Of a DNA stretch of 30,946 nucleotides, positions 25,301 to 28,300 are shown piece by piece. Source of the DNA: Saccoglossus kowalevskii (lineage: Eukaryota > Hemichordata > Enteropneusta > Harrimaniidae); contig NW_003153746.1 in NCBI RefSeq assembly GCF_000003605.2, positions 151,541-182,486 of the forward strand, given 5' to 3'. How positions within the stretch are numbered: position 1 is the stretch's first letter; the number at the start of each line of letters is the position of its first letter. Below the pieces are notes generated by a model, which had not been told where the DNA came from, did no database searches, and saw only the letters and a program-made list of their open reading frames with translations. Made by a program: the position numbers and the translations under genes.

Positions 25301-28300
25301 GATTTCTTACTATTAATTGTGTGGTTAATTTCTTTCATCATGGAGGCTGTGGGTTGGTTTCTTGTTATTTGCCCAGAGCTCCATGCATTGCAAGTTTTAG
25401 GAGACCCCCCCCCCCCCTGTCAGTACTTTTAACACTGTTCCTATCCTGTATGCATTGAAAGAGGCAAGTTGTCTGCAGACCACAAAGTGGTAATTGCCTT
25501 CAATGTTTCACAAATTGTGAGTCCCATTCAGATGTAGCTGTCAGCATCTGCATCAAACTGGATTTAAGTTGATTATTTAAAAATAAAAATCTAAACTGGT
25601 TTCATTGGTAACCATCAATATCGTGTAATAATTATCTATTTTCATTTTCTGTTGTTTTGGTTATGAAGACAAGTACTGTAAATGCATTAATTATTCATCG
25701 AGTTTTTATTTTGCTATTTTTGCTTATAAGTAAAATCTGCTACATTAAATCTACGTAAACATGTAAAATAACAATAAAACTCACATGAATATGCTCAAAA
25801 CATTAAAATAATGAAATTAAAGGTCAGTGAAAATAAATGGTTTTACAGTATAAGGGTACTGTGATATAATATTACATCACCGTATATGACTCACAATATT
25901 CACTTTGCTGCGTTTACAGACAAACTTTATCGTGATCCACCAAAGGAAGACAAACATTTTCTACCTTCGCCAGAAGAACTTAAAGGCAAAATAATTCTGA
26001 AGGTAAGTGAGATGAATCGGTTACAAATTTTTTAGACGTTTGGCCCAGCAGTCACGAATATTTTATCAACACTGAACGAGTGTTGCTGTAGACATGGCAG
26101 ACATTCCACATTCTGTAACAGTTGCAAAATTGTTTTAACAGGGACAATTTATTTCAGGTCCTGAAGACATGAAGTCATAGTGATGTCATCATCAAATCAT
26201 GCAAATATTTTTTCTCTTCTCAGCTGGAAAATCTAAATAGCCATGATTGGTCAAAATAAATAATGTGACCATAGTATGTCATGTATTGTGCAAATGATTT
26301 CATGTCAGATTTTGTTCATTGATAATAATTATGAAAATGCTTTCATTATTATTGTTATATTCATGATCTTTTTTTTTTTTCAGGGAAAAAAACTTCGGAA
26401 GGAATGTCAAGATGATGAAGGAGAAGTGACGGATGAAGATGAATGCACAGACAATGACAGGAAAAAGATAAAAAGAGTGAGTATGACAAATGTGAACATA
26501 GAGGGCGCTATTTGAATTATAGTGTGTTTATTTTTTAATACAAACTTTATCTCATTGTCAGGATGGTTTCAAGAAGATCACACTGATCAAAGAACTTTCA
26601 GATCTCATCACAATATGTAAATCGGTTCGGTTTGAAGATTTTCACGAATCTGCACAAAATCGTGAGTATATACAATAATAGTTTTTAGTTACATCGTCAC
26701 CAGTCGTTTTTCTGTGCGAGAATGGCGGGGTGGATTTCTAACTTGCACATTAATTTGCTGGTTCTCTTGGTTTCCTGGAACTCTGAGATATAACGTTTAC
26801 ATGGCAAAATCACCCCACCCCCCCCCACCCCCCCCACCCCCACACACACACACACACACAAAATACAGACAAAATTAGAGCATTTTTACATCAGAGCACA
26901 CAAGTTTTTAAGGTAACGACATAACTAAACTTGTCTACAGCGGCATCAGAAAACTTATTCATGTTTCTGCACAACTCACACATCAGTTAAAAATTTAATT
27001 TTTTATGAAAAAATCAAAATAAAAGCACAATTTTTGTGATGATTTTAAAATTAAAATAAAAAAAAACTTACCCATTATCAATATTATATCGTTATATATT
27101 AGTGACCAAAACATCCACCCCCTCTCCCCTAATCCACACAATCCCATGGTGACCAGACCAGCTCATTCAGCCCTTCCCCAATCCCTCAATCCACTCTACT
27201 CTTCTTCTCATATTTGTATTGTCTTGTTATTTCACAGAAAAGTACTGGGAGATGTGTTCCTTAAGTGAAGGCGTCGCTAATAAATTCGCCAACATATGCC
27301 CAGAAGATTTTGTAAACCATACAAAAAGGTTTCTAACTCGGATACATCCAAACACTATACGAGTTGATTCAAGTAATTATAATCCACAGGATCTTTGGAA
27401 TTGTGGATGTCAGATTGGTGAGCACAAACCTTATTTCTTCTTCCATTGCTCTGATTATATATCATGAGTGCAGTGTTTACTGATTTGCATAATCTTGAAT
27501 ATAATTAATTTTATTTCTAGACTCTACCCACAATGCATAAGCAATTGTAGATCGACCATTAACTGACGAAACTTGTTTGTACAATATAGAAAAAAAATTG
27601 CTTGAAAAATATTTTTGTTAAAGGTCTCATCACATATATCGATATGAACGCTTTGGAAAGTCGTGAAAAAAATATTTAATTCCACTTGTCAATCACAGTC
27701 CAGAACATGGTTGTAATCATTGCCAGTTGACTGGGTTATTTAAACGACAACTTTAATTACAATCATGATTATATACAAATAAAAAAGCGCCCTCTAGTGA
27801 CATATTTGTGAAATTTGTTTTTTTCCTCATTTATGTTATTTTTAGAATTTTGTTTCATTTGATTACTGTAGATGGTTGATGTGTTCAAATTATTTTTCAT
27901 TTACATTTTGTAGTTGCGTTGAATTACCAGACGCCGGGACTAATGATGGACCTTTACGAAGGAAGGTTTCAACAAAATGGTTGCTGTGGTTACGTACTGA
28001 AGCCTGCTGTGATGAGAGAAGGTAGGAAAATTTGTTTATTATTCTTTACTTAACAAACAAAACTATGCAGTAACATAGGCGTGAACAATCACTAAAATGT
28101 ACCTAATTGAGCAAAACAAAAACATACAGAAATAATAATTTCAGTTTATTGTGACGAGGCTTGGCTATCCAACAATGATCTAAACAGTGTTCAAAAATTA
28201 ATCAAATTAATAATCTTAGACTTAGGAATTAAATTGTGATCACTGTCTTCACTAAGACCACTAAAAAAAGATTTCTATTCTGAAATTAAAATGTGGCAAC

